Notes: generated by a model from the letters alone, not told the origin. DNA of 64,000 nt from JALYXV01 sp963733505 (GCA_963733505.1 CAVTDW010000003.1:1-64000), one strand, 5' to 3'; counted from the first letter of the stretch, positions 1 through 7,875 are shown. Numbers and translations are program-made.

Positions 1-124
1 CGCCGCAGCATCGACCTCAGCACCTCGTCGCATGGCGGCCGGCGATGCCTGCACCGACATCGTCTGCTCCAGCGTTCTGATCAGACCTGACGTTTGAGCG
101 TCAAGAAGGGGAAATGAGGCTGGG

Positions 125-1088
125 TCAAGCACGATCTGGATGGCTTGGGCCATGAATATCCTCGACCATTTCGCCGTTCGGCATGGCTTGCGGGCCGGGT
201 CCCAGGGCTGCCTTGACCGAGTCCGCCACCACTCCTGAGGTCGACGCCGATGTGATATCAGCTACCTCGACGGCTCCCGCTCGGACAGCGACGAGCAGGT
301 CGGCACCACCGACACTGTCGGTAATGCGGGCGACCGCCGCCGGCATCTCCTCCGCCCACAACCGTCTCTCAACTGGTCGAGGTACTCATAGACGGCTGTC
401 GATCTCGGAGCCCCCTCCGACCCTCTTGGCGATCCGCCTCGCGACCGCGGGATCAATCTTGAGGAAACATCCGGAGGGCTGCTCGATGGTCGAGGAGTCA
501 ATCTCGAAGGTCGGGCGAGAGCTCAGGGACCTGGGAAACGAGATCAAGGACATGAAACTGTTCGAGCGGATCGGACAGCGATGCCAAGTCATCGACCGAC
601 CGAAGCATCCATGCTCCCGGCGAGTGGATCGTGACCTTGTCGGCGTAGAGAAGTGCAGGCTTCACCAGCCTTGAAGCGGTCCGGAGATCACCTGCCGCGT
701 GAAGAACCTTCACATGGACCTTTGGTCCCGCCATCCTTCGCACAAGTTTGGCCTGGCGACGACTTGCTTTCCCCACACGTCCATAGTGCCGGAGGCGGGC
801 GCCCACAACGTGGACGCGCCGTCCGATGATCTCCTACGAGCCGCCGAGATGGCCCATTACGTCAATCCCGGCGGTTCGATAGCTGGCCACGAGGTTCTCC
901 ATCGCTCCTGGCCGTTGTTGGCGCAGGTCGGGCTGGCTACCTTCCGAATGCGTCTTGAGACTCTCAGGCCGAGCGCGACGAACGCGTCGGCCTGTCGCGG
1001 TTCGACGGTTCTCACCGAGTCGATGTCGGCGAGAAAGGTGCTCGGCGTCTTGCAGGAGCATCTCGGCTTCGACATGCATCAGGGCCAC
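125..1088 (-). pseudogene. degraded gene of unknown function, several frameshifts
   Basis: Reading the minus strand from about 1088 towards 125, protein-like stretches appear in shifting frames: 1088-834 and 806-498 share a frame interrupted by a stop near 834; 592-386 and 361-125 share a second frame, offset by one base, with a stop near 386. The pieces have ordinary globular composition (for example LVKPALLYADKVTIHSPGAW, then KIDPAVARRIAKRVGGGSEI, then MPAAVARITDSVGGADLLVA), unlike the arginine- and proline-rich shadow frames around them. I read this as one gene broken by at least one frameshift and stops. I do not recognise the family. Sequencing error could explain part of the damage. The left end may continue beyond the window. 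Confidence 0.4.
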
Positions 1089-1151
1089 GGCAGGGTTTCG
1101 TTGTTGGACCTATCCAGGTGAATAGACCGTATCGATGGCCTGTGACGGCTG

Positions 1152-2027
1152 CTAGCCGACCGGTTCTTCGCGGCGGCGGGGCTGGAGCGAGGCTTCCAGC
1201 CGGCGGGTCGTGACGTTGAAATCCCGGTGCAGTTCGGCCATCCGGTTGCCGTGTTCCCGCTCGGCCAGCTGGAAGGTCCGGCTCACCTCGAGCAGGGTCT
1301 GCTGCACGCCGGCCTGGATTTCCTCGCTGAACTTCGGCAGCCCCACCGTGAGCAGCGACTCGAGCTCGTCGAGTCGCTCGCGGGTCTGCACGGGGAGGAG
1401 TTCGCCGAGAAGGGACTCATAGGCTGCGCTTTGGCGCGACATCTCCTGGCCCACCTGCTCGCTCGAGGTCCGCAACGCCGTGGCGATCTGCTGGCTCATC
1501 GTCCCGAGGGCGCTCTGGATCTGACCGCCCAGGGTGTTCAGGGCGACCTGCACCTGCTCGCCGAAGGCGCTGACGCTACGTTCCAACGATTCCACCGAGC
1601 CCCGCAACTCCGCCGACTGCTGGCGGCTGTTGGCGCTGAAGCCCGCCAGGCCGACTCGGAGCGACTCCACCGAACGAATGAGGTCGCCCAGCTGGCCTGT
1701 CGTCTGCGTCCGCTCACGCTCGCTTCCCTCGACCAGGCTCTCGACCGCCCGGGTCAGGCCGACGAGCATCTTGGCGTTGGCCGCGCTGTCGCCCGCGATC
1801 ACGCCCCGGTGACCGTCGAGGGAGCGCTTGAGCTCCGCGACTTGCTCGTGGTTGTCGACGCACTGGCGCCGGAGGGCTTCGAGGGAGTTGGCGAGCGCCG
1901 TGCCATTGGCCACCGAGGCCATGTTCGTCAGGGCCGCGGAACCGCCCGACAGCTTGGTGTCGCTCGCCAGTATGCGCTGGCAGACGGCCTGCAACTCCGA
2001 CAGAAGCGCGGTCGAGTGTTCACTCAT
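1152..2027 (-). CDS. alanine/serine/glutamine-rich coiled-coil protein
   Basis: A 291-residue protein built almost wholly from amphipathic heptad-like segments (repeats of the type SLRVGLAGFSANSRQQSAEL, ALNTLGGQIQSALGTMSQQI). It has no signal peptide, membrane segment or Cys/His cluster, so a long cytoplasmic coiled coil is likely. The pattern resembles the tails of chemoreceptor-like or apolipoprotein-like proteins, but no signature domain is visible. The ATG at 2027 is chosen because the frame upstream turns arginine-rich and overlaps the preceding gene; an AGGGAG lies somewhat far upstream. It follows the 138-residue gene and the metallo-beta-lactamase gene on the same strand with an 80-bp gap and may be the last gene of that operon. 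Function unknown. Confidence 0.72.
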   Translation of the reverse strand: MSEHSTALLSELQAVCQRILASDTKLSGGSAALTNMASVANGTALANSLEALRRQCVDNHEQVAELKRSLDGHRGVIAGDSAANAKMLVGLTRAVESLVEGSERERTQTTGQLGDLIRSVESLRVGLAGFSANSRQQSAELRGSVESLERSVSAFGEQVQVALNTLGGQIQSALGTMSQQIATALRTSSEQVGQEMSRQSAAYESLLGELLPVQTRERLDELESLLTVGLPKFSEEIQAGVQQTLLEVSRTFQLAEREHGNRMAELHRDFNVTTRRLEASLQPRRREEPVG

Positions 2028-2107
2028 GTCGTTAGCCAACGAGTCTCCCTGTGCCGCTCGCAGCAGCGTACCGCGCTGCCGTCGGGCCGCTGGGGGACCC
2101 CGACCGC

Positions 2108-2524
2108 TCAGCCGTGATCGCGCAGATCCTCTTTCCAGGCCCGGAATCGGTCGTGGCTGGTGCCGCCGGGGCCGGTTCCCTCGCCTGATCCGTCGGCGTA
2201 GAGGCGGTAGGTCAGTTGGGTCGCCAGATCGGAGGAGTCGATGGCGGCATAGCGGGCGTCGGCATGGTTGGCCGGGCCCGCCCGCCAGAGGAGCCACCGG
2301 CCGATGCGCCGCTTGTACTGCGCTTCGGGGCCGCCGATGTCATCGCCCAGGTGCAGCAGCGCGGTCGGTGCCTCGACCCACGCCCGGGCGGGAATGTTGC
2401 GATCGCGCAGCGGCGTGAGCGGCAATTCCTCCGTGTGCACCGGTGTCAGGTCGCTCGGTCGCCGGTCATAGGGCAACGCCGCTGCGCTGACGGGTTCCCC
2501 GCCTCGGGCGGCGATTTTTCCCAT
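2108..2524 (-). CDS. conserved hypothetical protein (138 aa)
   Basis: A soluble protein of about 138 residues with Trp/Arg-rich motifs (YKRRIGRWLLWRAGPANHAD near residue 80) and a charged C-terminus. The upstream gene stops at 2530, so the two are almost certainly co-transcribed. The start is awkward: a GGAGG sits directly against the ATG at 2522-2524 with no usable spacing, so translation may begin at a TTG about 14 codons in (LPYDRRPSDL) or be coupled to the upstream stop. The frame stays open upstream, but there it is only the antisense-like third frame of the metallo-beta-lactamase gene. No motif identifies a reaction. Confidence 0.68.
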   Translation of the reverse strand: MGKIAARGGEPVSAAALPYDRRPSDLTPVHTEELPLTPLRDRNIPARAWVEAPTALLHLGDDIGGPEAQYKRRIGRWLLWRAGPANHADARYAAIDSSDLATQLTYRLYADGSGEGTGPGGTSHDRFRAWKEDLRDHG

Positions 2525-2529
2525 CCCTC

Positions 2530-3144
2530 CTACCAGCCCCGGTCGATCCACTCCTGCAGATGGGGTCGTTCGGCGCCGATCGAGGTGTCGTTGCCGTGCC
2601 CGGGCATCACGATGGTCTCGGCCGCCAGTGGCGCGAACAACCGGTCCTCGAGGGAGCGGATGATCGTCGGGAAGTCGCCGCCGGGGAACGTGGTCGCCCC
2701 GGGACCGCCCGGGAAGAGGGTGTCGCCGCTGAAGAGCACCGGTGAGCCGTCGAGGCGGAAACACATGGAGCCGGGGGTATGGCCGGGGGTGAGGATGGTG
2801 TGGAGGCGGAGCCGGCCCACCTCGATGACCGACTCGTCTTCGAGCACGAAGTCGTACGACGGCAGCATCTTGGAGTCGGCGGCGGTCACACCCACCTCGT
2901 AGCCGGCGTCGCGGACGGCGGGCACGGCCTGGATGTGGTCCCAGTGCCCGTGGGTTTCGAGCACCTTGCGTACCCCGAGGTCCCGGCACAGCTCGAGGAG
3001 CTTCTCGTGCTCGTTGGCCGCGTCGAGCAGGACGGCGTCGCCGGTTTCCTTGCACCGCAGCACGTAGACGTTGTTGTCCATGGGACCCACGACGACCTTG
3101 TGGATCTCCGCCTGGCTGTCCTGGTAGTGGAGGGAATTTGGCAT
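2530..3144 (-). CDS. metallo-beta-lactamase-fold hydrolase (glyoxalase II-like)
   Basis: The 204-residue protein carries the zinc-binding signature THGHWDH (HxHxDH, residues about 64-70), a later PGHTPG motif with a metal-ligand histidine, FSGDTLFPGG with the bridging aspartate, and a final PGHGNDT. This is the layout of hydroxyacylglutathione-hydrolase-like enzymes, which cleave thioesters or related bonds with a binuclear metal centre. The true substrate cannot be read from sequence, and in a mycothiol-using actinobacterium a mycothiol thioester is a reasonable inference. A GGAAGG lies a good distance upstream of the ATG. It heads a three-gene minus-strand run and diverges from the acyl-CoA dehydrogenase gene across about 60 bp that must hold both promoters. 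Confidence 0.9.
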   Translation of the reverse strand: MPNSLHYQDSQAEIHKVVVGPMDNNVYVLRCKETGDAVLLDAANEHEKLLELCRDLGVRKVLETHGHWDHIQAVPAVRDAGYEVGVTAADSKMLPSYDFVLEDESVIEVGRLRLHTILTPGHTPGSMCFRLDGSPVLFSGDTLFPGGPGATTFPGGDFPTIIRSLEDRLFAPLAAETIVMPGHGNDTSIGAERPHLQEWIDRGW

Positions 3145-3203
3145 CTTGGTAGCCTTCCTACCACCGGGTGGGCGCTAAGCGGAAGGCATCAGGTGGCCGT
3201 TCG

Positions 3204-4337
3204 ATGAATCTGGCCTTCAGTGACGAGCAGGAGGAGCTGCGCCGGTCGGTGCGCCGTTTCCTGGCCGACAAGTCGCCCGAATCGGAGGTGCGGCGGCTGA
3301 TGGAGACCGAGTCCGGTTACGACGCCGCGGTGTGGACCCAGATGGCCCAGCAGTTGGGGCTGCAGGGCCTGGCCATCCCCGAGGAGTACGGCGGTTCGGG
3401 GTTCTCGTTCGTGGAGCTGGTCGTGGTGCTGGAGGAGATGGGGCGGGCGTTGCTGTGCGCCCCGTTCTTTTCGAGCGTCGTGCTCGGCGCCGCGGCCGTG
3501 ATGGCGAGCGGCGACGAGCAGGTGAAGGCCGACGTGCTCCCGGGGATCGCGTCGGGCGAGCTGCGGGCCACGCTGGCGCTCACCGAGGATTCGGGGCGGT
3601 GGGACGAGGCCGGTGTCACGACCGAGGCCCGGGCCTCGGAGGGTTCCGAGGGTTCCGTGGGTTCCTGGGTGCTCGACGGGCACAAGACGTTCGTGCTCGA
3701 CGGGCATACGGCCGACGTGATCCTGGTGGTGGCCCGCACCGGGGGTGGCGTGTCGCTGTTCCTGGTCGACGGGGATGCCCGGGGCCTGACCCGCACCGCG
3801 ATGCCGACCATGGACCAGACCCGCAAGCAGGCCCGGCTGGTGTTCTCGTCGGTGCCCGCCCGGCTGGTCGGGACCGAGGGTGGGGCGTGGCCCGCCGTGT
3901 CGCGGGCGCTCGACCTGGCGGCTATCGCCTTGGCGGCGGAGCAGGTCGGGGGGGCCCAGCGGGTGCTCGAGATGAGCGTCGAGTACGCCAAGGTGCGGGT
4001 GCAGTTCGGCCGGCCGATCGGGAGTTTCCAGGCCGTGAAGCACAAGTGCGCCGACATGCTGCTGGCGGTGGAGTCGGCCAAGTCGGCCGCGTACTACGCC
4101 GCCTGGGCGGCCGCCGAGGACGACGAGGAACTGCCGGTGATGGCGTCGTTGGCGAAGGCGTACTGTTCCGAGGCCTACTTCAAGGCGGCGGCCGACAACA
4201 TCCAGATCCATGGCGGCATCGGTTTCACCTGGGACCACCCGGCCCACCTGTACTTCAAGCGGGCCAAGAGCTCGGAGCTGATTCTCGGTGATCCGGCCTA
4301 CCACCGGGAGTTGCTGGCCCAGCGCATCGGCATCTGA
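3204..4337 (+). CDS. acyl-CoA dehydrogenase family protein
   Basis: A 377-residue flavoenzyme of the acyl-CoA dehydrogenase superfamily, which oxidises acyl-CoA thioesters to enoyl-CoA and passes electrons to electron-transfer flavoprotein. The N-terminal helical domain starts MNLAFSDEQEELRRSVRRFL; the middle beta domain contains ATLALTEDSG; the C-terminal helices hold RVQFGRPIGSFQAVKHKCAD and the FAD/dimer motif IQIHGGIGFTWDHPAHLYFK near the end. Length is normal for the family. The ATG at 3204 is preferred over the open frame beginning 12 codons earlier because the family N-terminus starts here. Chain-length preference cannot be judged. The following 230 bp hold a degenerate repeat rather than a gene. 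Confidence 0.92.
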   Translation: MNLAFSDEQEELRRSVRRFLADKSPESEVRRLMETESGYDAAVWTQMAQQLGLQGLAIPEEYGGSGFSFVELVVVLEEMGRALLCAPFFSSVVLGAAAVMASGDEQVKADVLPGIASGELRATLALTEDSGRWDEAGVTTEARASEGSEGSVGSWVLDGHKTFVLDGHTADVILVVARTGGGVSLFLVDGDARGLTRTAMPTMDQTRKQARLVFSSVPARLVGTEGGAWPAVSRALDLAAIALAAEQVGGAQRVLEMSVEYAKVRVQFGRPIGSFQAVKHKCADMLLAVESAKSAAYYAAWAAAEDDEELPVMASLAKAYCSEAYFKAAADNIQIHGGIGFTWDHPAHLYFKRAKSSELILGDPAYHRELLAQRIGI

Positions 4338-4473
4338 ACACCCGGGTCGGGCTTCGGTCGGGCTTCGGTCGGTCGGCTGCGGTCGCGGCTCCGGTCCGGC
4401 TGGCTCCGGCTTCGGTCGCGGCTCGGTTCGGCTTCGGTCCGGCTCCGGTCGGGCTCCGGCTCGGTCCGGCGCC
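4338..4473 (+). repeat. degenerate GGTCGGGCTTC / GGCTCCGGTC repeat tract
   Basis: Immediately after the acyl-CoA dehydrogenase stop, about 135 bp consist of imperfect copies of a 9-11 bp G+C-rich unit (forms such as GGTCGGGCTTC, GGTCCGGCTCC, GGTCGCGGCTC). No fixed period is kept over the whole tract, so it looks like an expanded and drifted simple repeat. It lies between two same-strand genes. Any role as a transcription end or structure is unproven. Confidence 0.6.
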
Positions 4474-4566
4474 GGAATGGGCACGTTTTGTCCGATCGGC
4501 CAAATCTCGGTCAACGGTCGGAGCGGTGGGCTGGAGGCGGGAGTTCGCCATTAGCCTGAAGCGCTC

Positions 4567-5001
4567 ATGACCGTGCTCTACGCCGTCGTTGGGCTGGTCG
4601 CGGTCTTCGCCATCGCCGCGGTCGTGATCGGCCGGGAGGCCCGGCGGCTCGACGCCGTACCGCCGCGCCCGGTGTTCGACATGGACGAGGCGGTGGCCTG
4701 GGTTGCCGAACACCTGCCGTTCGAGGTCAGCGCCGTGCTCAGCCATGACGACGTCCGCAGCATCATCGACTGGAATCTCGAGTACTTCCGTAGCAAGGGA
4801 GTGTCCGGAAACGGCTCGACACCCCATCTCGACGCCCAGGTCGTCGTCGGCGGAGCGGAGACGGTCGACTGGGTAATGGCCAAGGCCGAGCAGACCGGTG
4901 CCGGTTACACCGCTGCCCAGATCCACGCGGTGCTCGACGCCCAGATGATCTATCTCGAGGTGATCGGGGCCATCGGGCCCGAGGCTTCCCCGGGGGAGTA
5001 G
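4567..5001 (+). CDS. conserved hypothetical, single N-terminal membrane anchor
   Basis: A 144-residue protein with one N-terminal hydrophobic helix (residues about 3-22, LYAVVGLVAVFAIAAVVIG) followed by REARR, giving a membrane-anchored protein with a cytoplasmic domain under the positive-inside rule. The soluble part (WVAEHLPFEVSAVLSHDDVR, then IIDWNLEYFRSKG) resembles a widespread actinobacterial family of unknown function. It is followed 50 bp later by the leader element at 5052 and the small gene at 5292, so the three may be read together. No catalytic motif is visible. Confidence 0.8.
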   Translation: MTVLYAVVGLVAVFAIAAVVIGREARRLDAVPPRPVFDMDEAVAWVAEHLPFEVSAVLSHDDVRSIIDWNLEYFRSKGVSGNGSTPHLDAQVVVGGAETVDWVMAKAEQTGAGYTAAQIHAVLDAQMIYLEVIGAIGPEASPGE

Positions 5002-5051
5002 CGAAATGACTTCACTACCGGACGACCTTTGGGTACCATCTCCTTCACCAG

Positions 5052-5135
5052 AGAAAGGAGGTGGTCCACCTGAGTAGTCATCAAGGTTTTGGGACCCTGG
5101 AGGTGGCTGGCCGCTAGACGGCCGCTGGACCACCT
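5052..5135 (+). promoter_or_regulatory. structured leader with a 16-nt complement to the 16S rRNA 3' end
   Basis: Bases 5052-5067 (AGAAAGGAGGTGGTCC) pair with the whole 3' tail of actinobacterial 16S rRNA (GGAUCACCUCCUUUCU), with one G-U wobble; this is far longer than an ordinary Shine-Dalgarno site. Bases 5126-5135 (TGGACCACCT) are the exact complement of 5059-5068, so the site can be sequestered. The same CCACCT (5130-5135) can instead close a local hairpin with AGGTGG at 5101-5106, stacked on GGCCG/CGGCC (5109-5113/5119-5123). The two folds exclude each other, as in an attenuator. A strong hairpin follows at 5230-5259, before the gene at 5292. The pairing is seen in the sequence; regulation is inferred. 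Confidence 0.6.
5070..5117 (+). CDS. possible leader peptide (CTG start)
   Basis: After the extended ribosome-binding site, a short frame reads LSSHQGFGTLEVAGR and stops at TAG 5115-5117, inside the loop of the local 5101-5135 hairpin. The only start at normal spacing (9 nt after GGAG) is CTG at 5070; a GTG at 5061 lies within the binding site itself. A ribosome finishing this peptide would cover the hairpin. This is suggestive of a translated leader, but nothing else supports expression and the start codon is weak. Confidence 0.3.
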   Translation: MSSHQGFGTLEVAGR

Positions 5136-5229
5136 GGTGAATCCAAGCCAGTTACCCGGGAGGTTCCTACCGGAGCTTGGTCCCGCCGGTAGCAAACCGG
5201 ATCCTCCTGTCTTTCCAGTGTTTTGTGTG

Positions 5230-5259
5230 CGAGAGGGCGCCCCATGTGGCGCCCTCTCG
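5230..5259 (+). terminator. 12-bp perfect hairpin before the 75-aa gene
   Basis: CGAGAGGGCGCC (5230-5241) and GGCGCCCTCTCG (5248-5259) form a perfect 12-bp stem with a 6-nt loop. There is no T-tract after it, so it is not a textbook intrinsic terminator on either strand, but it is one of the strongest hairpins in the window and sits 32 bp before the next start codon, where it could attenuate. Confidence 0.55.
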
Positions 5260-5291
5260 TCGCGCCGGGCGGCCGCTACCGTGGCGTCTCT

Positions 5292-5519
5292 GTGACCCGT
5301 CCGCCGCGTCCGCCCCGTTTCGAGCGCTACCGGTGGCTGGGGGACAAGCGCACGTTGCGGGTCCACGACCTCGACCATGTCGTTGCGGCGTGCGCGGTGG
5401 ACGAGCTGGTGTCGTCGGGCCAGGCCGCCGCCTTCGGCCCCGACCTCCTGGCTGAGGCCCGCAACCGGGGTTACCGGCCTCACGGCGCTTGCGTCGGGCG
5501 GCGACGGTGGCAGCGGTGA
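5292..5519 (+). CDS. small conserved hypothetical protein (75 aa)
   Basis: A 75-residue basic protein starting at GTG 5292, with the distinctive block RYRWLGDKRTLRVHDLD followed by an acidic/aliphatic helix (CAVDELVSSGQAAAFGPDLL). I recall similar small proteins with a GDKR and VHDLD pattern in other actinobacteria, but know no function. The frame is open upstream to 5223; that part is Arg/Pro-rich and overlaps the hairpin, so the GTG is preferred. It lies directly downstream of the structured leader and may be its regulated gene. The alpha/beta hydrolase follows about 85 bp later. Confidence 0.62.
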   Translation: MTRPPRPPRFERYRWLGDKRTLRVHDLDHVVAACAVDELVSSGQAAAFGPDLLAEARNRGYRPHGACVGRRRWQR

Positions 5520-5603
5520 GTGAGCCGTGGGTGGGTGGGCCCCGTGGGTGGGCCCGGGTGGTGCGCCCGTGGGAGTCCGGTAGGGCGGTGTCGTGATGCG
5601 CCG

Positions 5604-6377
5604 GTGAGTCCAGTGGGTGAGCCCGTCACGATCGTGTCGGACGGGCTGGCGCTTGCCGGGTATCTGGCCCGGCCGTCGGCGTCGGCCGCCAAAGGGTCGG
5701 GTCGCTACGGGTTAGTCGTGAGCCACGGTTTTCCCGAGGGGCCGCAGAACGCGGACGCCGCCGGCAAAACCTTCCCCGAACTGGCGGACCGTCTGGCCGG
5801 TGACACGCAATGGACGGTCCTCACGTTCAACTTTCGCGGGACCGGCGAATCGAAGGGTGACTTCTCCCTGGCCGGCTGGCTGGCCGACCTGCGGGCCGCG
5901 GTGGACCACCTGCTCAACGAGGAAGGGGTGGAGGCGGTCTGGCTCTGCGGCTTCTCGGCGGGCGGAGCGCTCAGCATCTGCGCGGCTGGAGAGGACGAGC
6001 GGGTCCGAGGAGTCGCCACCTTCGCCGCCCCGGCCGACTTCAACGACTGGGCCGCCGACCCCCGCCGGTTCCTGGCCCATGCACGGTCGGTTGGGGTGAT
6101 ACGAAGCTCCAAGTTCCCGAGCGACGTCGACGCCTGGGCTAGGGAATTGCGCGAGGTGCGGCCCCTGTCACTCATTGGCAAGATTCCACCTCGGCCCCTG
6201 CTGATCGTGCACGGGGCCAACGACGCGGCCGTGCCGATGCTCGACGCCCGAGCGCTGGCTGACGCCGCCGAGGGCCAGGTCGAGCTTCGTATTCTGGCCG
6301 CAGCCAGTCATTTCCTACGCCACGACCCGAGGGCGATCGCGATCCTGCTGGGTTGGCTGGACCGGCAACTGGTTTGA
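5604..6377 (+). CDS. alpha/beta hydrolase
   Basis: A 257-residue alpha/beta-hydrolase-fold protein: nucleophile elbow GFSAGG (Ser), oxyanion-side motif SHGFPEG, a later HGANDAAVP carrying the acidic residue, and SHFLRHD with the catalytic histidine near the C-terminus. FNFRGTGESKGDF is the strand-4 turn typical of esterase/dipeptidyl-peptidase-like members. No signal peptide is seen, so it is cytoplasmic. The start is uncertain: GTG 5604 or GTG 5613 both precede the conserved PVTIVSDGLALAGYL, while the open frame further upstream is a GGTGGGC-rich repeat and probably untranslated. Substrate unknown. Confidence 0.85.
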   Translation: MSPVGEPVTIVSDGLALAGYLARPSASAAKGSGRYGLVVSHGFPEGPQNADAAGKTFPELADRLAGDTQWTVLTFNFRGTGESKGDFSLAGWLADLRAAVDHLLNEEGVEAVWLCGFSAGGALSICAAGEDERVRGVATFAAPADFNDWAADPRRFLAHARSVGVIRSSKFPSDVDAWARELREVRPLSLIGKIPPRPLLIVHGANDAAVPMLDARALADAAEGQVELRILAAASHFLRHDPRAIAILLGWLDRQLV

Positions 6378-6407
6378 CGGCCCGGCGCTCGGGGTTGTGA
6401 CGATCGC

Positions 6408-6743
6408 TTAGGGCGCGACCGTCCGCTGCACCGAGGCGACCTTGCAGGTAAGTGGTCCCTTGGCCCCTGATACCCCTTGGGCGTGGAAGACGGCAGTAGC
6501 GCCTGGTTCGACCTTGCCGACGGGCGCCCCGCCTTCGCTCACCCTGTTGCCCGAGGAGTCGATGAAGCTGATGTCGACGACGTAGCTGCTGGCCTTGGAG
6601 CTGTGGTTGAGGATCGTGCCATCGGCGGTGGGTCGGCCGCCGCCGGGATCGTCGCGGCAAGCGGTGATCGACACATCCTTCTCGGCGGTCTTGTTGGAGC
6701 TACAGCCGACGAGTAGGGGCGCCGCCAGCAGCGTCGCGGTCAC
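6408..6743 (-). CDS. small secreted lipoprotein
   Basis: A short hydrophobic leader ends in the lipobox LLVGC, followed by a Ser/Asn-rich linker and a domain of about 90 residues with the beta-rich pattern TILNHSSKASSYVVDISFID and PGATAVFHAQGV. This resembles FxLYD-type or DUF4352-like immunoglobulin folds often found on actinobacterial lipoproteins. The GTG at 6743 leaves only 14 residues before the cysteine and no positive charge; the frame continues upstream with KLFSRFSIVAV, a much better signal peptide, so a non-ATG start about 10 codons earlier is likely. It is convergent with the hydrolase gene, 30 bp apart. Function unknown. Confidence 0.72.
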   Translation of the reverse strand: MTATLLAAPLLVGCSSNKTAEKDVSITACRDDPGGGRPTADGTILNHSSKASSYVVDISFIDSSGNRVSEGGAPVGKVEPGATAVFHAQGVSGAKGPLTCKVASVQRTVAP

Positions 6744-6930
6744 GGCAACGATCGAGAATCGAGAGAACAGTTTGGGTGTACCGGTCAGGTTCGTGGCTCA
6801 CTGATACCCACGTCGTGTGTGCGGGACACATCGGCGGAACGGTAATCGCCGACGCCTTCGGGCGGATGCCACCGAGTGGCGCGTGCGGACATGATGGCGC
6901 CTAGATTGCCGCCGTCACCGGCCTCGGCGA

Positions 6931-7668
6931 CTACGCCTGGGCGTCACCCGGCTCGGCACCCGCTTCGGGTCGACCCGCTTCGGCGATGGCCTCAGCTCCA
7001 GCGGCTTCAGCCATGGCCTCAGCTCCAGCGGCTTCAGCCATGGCCGCCTCGGCCTCGGCGATGGCTGAACGTAGACGACGGGCGGCGCCTTCTGGGTCCG
7101 TCGCTTCGGTGAGGTAGCGGACCACGACGAACCGACGGGCGCCCGCCTCGATCATGGCCCCCACCGTCGAGGGCGTGACTCCTCCGGTGACAAACCAAGG
7201 AACGGTGGCACGGCGCGCCGCATCCCTCAGATAGCCGAGCCCGGTGCCGGGACGGCCTGGTTTGGTCGGGGTTGGGTTGACCGGCCCGGCGGAGAGGTAG
7301 TCGACGGGCTCGCGGGCTGCGGCCACCAGCTCGGTTGGCGCATGGGTGGAGCGCCCGACGATGGCGTCGGGCCCGAGAATCTGGCGGGCCACCCACGGCG
7401 GGACATCGTCCTGGCCGACGTGTACGCCATCGGCCCCACACGCCAGAGCCAGGTCGGGGCGGTCGTTGAGTATGAAGGGCACACCCAGGTCCCGGCAGAC
7501 CGCTGCAGCCACCTCGGCCCGGCGCAACAGTGGGAGCGCCTCGAGTTGCTTGTCGCGGAGCTGCACGAGGTCGACCCCGCCGCGGATGCAGGCCGCGAGG
7601 AACGGCGACAGGTCGGATCGGTCGCCGGTGCAGAGGTAGAGACGTCGTCCGCCCAGCAGGTCAGCCAC
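6931..7668 (-). CDS. thiE: thiamine-phosphate synthase
   Basis: ThiE joins 4-amino-5-hydroxymethyl-2-methylpyrimidine diphosphate to the thiazole phosphate, giving thiamin phosphate. Residues 1-200 form the expected TIM barrel: LVQLRDK, VPFILNDRPDLAL, DGVHVGQDD, IVGRSTHAPTEL, the phosphate-binding GPVNPTPTKPG, and FVTGGVTPSTVGAMIEAG. The start GTG (7668) overlaps the end of thiS by 8 bp, so the two are translationally coupled. Unusual is the C-terminal tail of about 45 residues: Ala/Glu repeats (AMAEAAGAE units) encoded by a 27-bp tandem repeat, absent from standard ThiE and probably dispensable. Confidence 0.94.
   Translation of the reverse strand: MADLLGGRRLYLCTGDRSDLSPFLAACIRGGVDLVQLRDKQLEALPLLRRAEVAAAVCRDLGVPFILNDRPDLALACGADGVHVGQDDVPPWVARQILGPDAIVGRSTHAPTELVAAAREPVDYLSAGPVNPTPTKPGRPGTGLGYLRDAARRATVPWFVTGGVTPSTVGAMIEAGARRFVVVRYLTEATDPEGAARRLRSAIAEAEAAMAEAAGAEAMAEAAGAEAIAEAGRPEAGAEPGDAQA
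6986..7039 (-). repeat. 27-bp tandem repeat in the thiE tail
   Basis: Two perfect copies of a 27-bp unit (6986-7012 and 7013-7039) plus a partial third encode the EAMAEAAGA-type repeats at the ThiE C-terminus. The period is a multiple of three, so copy-number change would not shift the frame. Confidence 0.85.
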
Positions 7669-7861
7669 CGGCTACGGCTCGTACCAGCTCGATCCGGTCG
7701 CCATCGGCGAGCACGGTGGATTCCATGCTGGCGCGGGGGATTGCCTCGCCGTTGCGCTCCGCCACTACCCACTTGACGCCCAGCCCCAGCGCAGCGAGCA
7801 GGTCGGTCAGCGTGGCGCCGGGTGGTAGCTCGGTCGAGGTGCCGTTGGCGATGACCTTCAC
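7661..7861 (-). CDS. thiS: sulfur carrier protein ThiS
   Basis: A 66-residue ubiquitin-fold protein ending in the required di-glycine (VRAVAGG). The C-terminal glycine is adenylated and converted to a thiocarboxylate, the sulfur donor for thiazole synthesis by ThiG. MKVIANGTSTELPPGATLTD and VVAERNGEAIPR are typical of the family. It overlaps thiE by 8 bp and begins 14 bp after the HhH-GPD gene stop. The partner genes thiG and thiH are some 50 kb away in this window, so the pathway is split between two loci. The ThiF-type activating enzyme is not seen here. Confidence 0.93.
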   Translation of the reverse strand: MKVIANGTSTELPPGATLTDLLAALGLGVKWVVAERNGEAIPRASMESTVLADGDRIELVRAVAGG

Positions 7862-7875
7862 GCGGTCGGCGCGGA

